Origin: Candidatus Rokuibacteriota bacterium
GTDB lineage: Bacteria > Methylomirabilota > Methylomirabilia > Rokubacteriales > JACPHL01
Reading direction: 5' to 3'
Assembly (NCBI GenBank): GCA_016188625.1
Contig: JACPHL010000073.1
Coordinates: 1-6,899 of the forward strand
DNA: 6,899 nucleotides
Shown here: piece by piece, positions 6,045-6,899 of the stretch
Layout: each line of letters opens with the position of its first letter
Numbering within the stretch: position 1 is the first letter of the stretch
The notes under the pieces: model-generated
Seen by the model: only the letters and a program-made list of their open reading frames with translations
Database searches by the model: none
Told to the model about the DNA's origin: nothing
Translations under genes and position numbers: made by a program

Positions 6045-6899
6045 ATGACAACGCCGGGCATCACCCTGACCCGTCACGTCCGGGCCGAGGAGCAGGCCTA
6101 CCCGGATCAGGCGGCGGAGCTCAGCTCCCTCCTCACGCAGATCGCGTGGGCCGTCAAGGTCATCACCGATGCCCTCCGGGGGGCGGAGCCCCGGGATCTC
6201 CTGGGCGGGACGGGCGGTGTCAACGTCCAGGGCGAGGCGGTCAAGAAGCTGGACGTGTTCGCGAACGAGACCTGCCTCGCCGCCTTCCGCCAGATGGGGC
6301 TGGTCTGCGCGGTGGTGTCGGAGGAGATGGAGGAGCCGTTCCTCCTGGTCGAGGATTGCGAGCGCGGCGCGTATACCCTCTTCGTCGATCCCCTGGATGG
6401 TTCCTCGAACCTCGACGTCAACGGGACGGTGGGCTCCATTTTCTCCGTCCACCGCCGACGGGGTCCCGGGGGTCGGGGCGACGAGCCGGATCTCCTCCGC
6501 CCCGGCTCGGCGCAGGTGGCCGCGGGCTATGCCCTGTACGGGCCGAGCACGGTCCTCGTGTACACCGCGGCCCACGGGGTGTACGGATTCACGCTCGACG
6601 CCTCCATCGGCGAGTTTCTCCTCTCCCACGACCGGATCCGCATTCCCGCGCGCGGCCGGACCTACAGCGCCAACGAGGGGAACGCCCGGGGCTGGTCCCC
6701 CGCGATCCGGAGATTCCTGGAGGCCCTGAAGGCCCCCGATCCCGCGCGGGGCGGCCCCTACTCCGCCCGCTACTCCGGCGCCCTGGTCGCGGACGTGCAC
6801 CGGATTCTTCTCGACGGCGGGGTGTACCTCTACCCGGCGGAGCCGACCGATCCGCGGCGACCGGGGGGCAAGCTCCGGATGATGTACGAGGCCGCGCCC
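6045..6899 (+). CDS. fbp: Fructose-1,6-bisphosphatase class I, N-terminal part (3' end outside window)
   Basis: This magnesium-dependent phosphatase hydrolyses fructose-1,6-bisphosphate to fructose-6-phosphate in gluconeogenesis, the Calvin cycle or a cyclic pentose phosphate pathway. The frame from ATG 6045 is open without interruption to the last base, 285 codons of a protein usually about 330-350 long, so roughly 50-60 residues are missing. Motifs are NVQGEAVKKLDVFANE (60-75), the metal-binding SEE (92-94), FVDPLDGSSNLDVNGTVGSIF (113-133) with Asp115 and Asp118, VAAGYALYGPST (158-169), the substrate-binding RYSGALVADVHRILL (242-256), GGVYLYPA (258-265) and KLRMMYEAAP (276-285) with the metal ligand Glu281. 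This fits class I and not the GlpX-type class II enzyme. The start is 2 nt after the zwf stop; no clear ribosome-binding site is seen, so translation probably depends on coupling. No frameshift or missing catalytic residue is visible in the present part. Confidence 0.96.
   Translation, partial: MTTPGITLTRHVRAEEQAYPDQAAELSSLLTQIAWAVKVITDALRGAEPRDLLGGTGGVNVQGEAVKKLDVFANETCLAAFRQMGLVCAVVSEEMEEPFLLVEDCERGAYTLFVDPLDGSSNLDVNGTVGSIFSVHRRRGPGGRGDEPDLLRPGSAQVAAGYALYGPSTVLVYTAAHGVYGFTLDASIGEFLLSHDRIRIPARGRTYSANEGNARGWSPAIRRFLEALKAPDPARGGPYSARYSGALVADVHRILLDGGVYLYPAEPTDPRRPGGKLRMMYEAAP

Noticed and set aside
4465-6051. Open frame of 528 codons on the - strand, almost exactly opposite zwf
   Set aside because: The coincidence in length arises because GC-rich codons rarely give stops on the complement. 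The + strand carries all G6PD motifs and the - strand translation has none.
6169-6729. Open frame of 186 codons on the + strand within fbp
   Set aside because: It is out of frame with the fbp reading, Ser/Arg-rich and without motifs. The true gene runs off the window and so has no stop here.
5964-6800. Open frame of 278 codons on the - strand at the fbp end
   Set aside because: The + strand frame from 6045 encodes a clear fructose-1,6-bisphosphatase over the same bases.

Overview
The window is a very GC-rich piece of bacterial chromosome in which every gene lies on the + strand and is packed almost end to end. It holds one carbohydrate-metabolism operon: the 3' part of transketolase (tkt), a fused transaldolase/glucose-6-phosphate isomerase gene (tal-pgi) that is broken in this sequence, a short-form 6-phosphogluconate dehydrogenase (gnd), glucose-6-phosphate dehydrogenase (zwf), and the 5' part of a class I fructose-1,6-bisphosphatase (fbp). 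The gaps between genes are 14, 24, 3 and 2 nt. None contains a visible terminator or promoter, so one polycistronic message is likely. Both ends of the window cut through genes.

The strong G/C bias at third codon positions, the GTG start and the tal-pgi fusion suggest an uncultivated or environmental high-GC bacterium, for example from an Acidobacteria-, Rokubacteria- or Methylomirabilota-like lineage. That placement is only a guess. No RNA genes, CRISPR arrays, transposases or attachment sites were seen, and no gene-free stretch exceeds 24 nt.

Read as a pathway, Zwf and Gnd carry glucose-6-phosphate through the oxidative branch, although the lactonase between them is not in the window. Tkt and the Tal domain reshuffle pentose phosphates to fructose-6-phosphate and glyceraldehyde-3-phosphate. 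Fbp returns fructose-1,6-bisphosphate to fructose-6-phosphate, and the Pgi domain converts that to glucose-6-phosphate. Together they encode most of a cyclic oxidative pentose phosphate pathway that would yield reduced nicotinamide and pentoses.

The one truly abnormal place is about 1884-2070. The transaldolase domain runs normally to about residue 373. The reading frame then continues for about 60 residues into what looks like the C-terminal membrane segments of an ABC transporter permease. After that the sequence returns to the isomerase domain in a different frame. The native linker between the two enzyme domains is absent from all three frames, so this is a substitution and not a simple frameshift. 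A local misassembly or a recombination event are the two main explanations.
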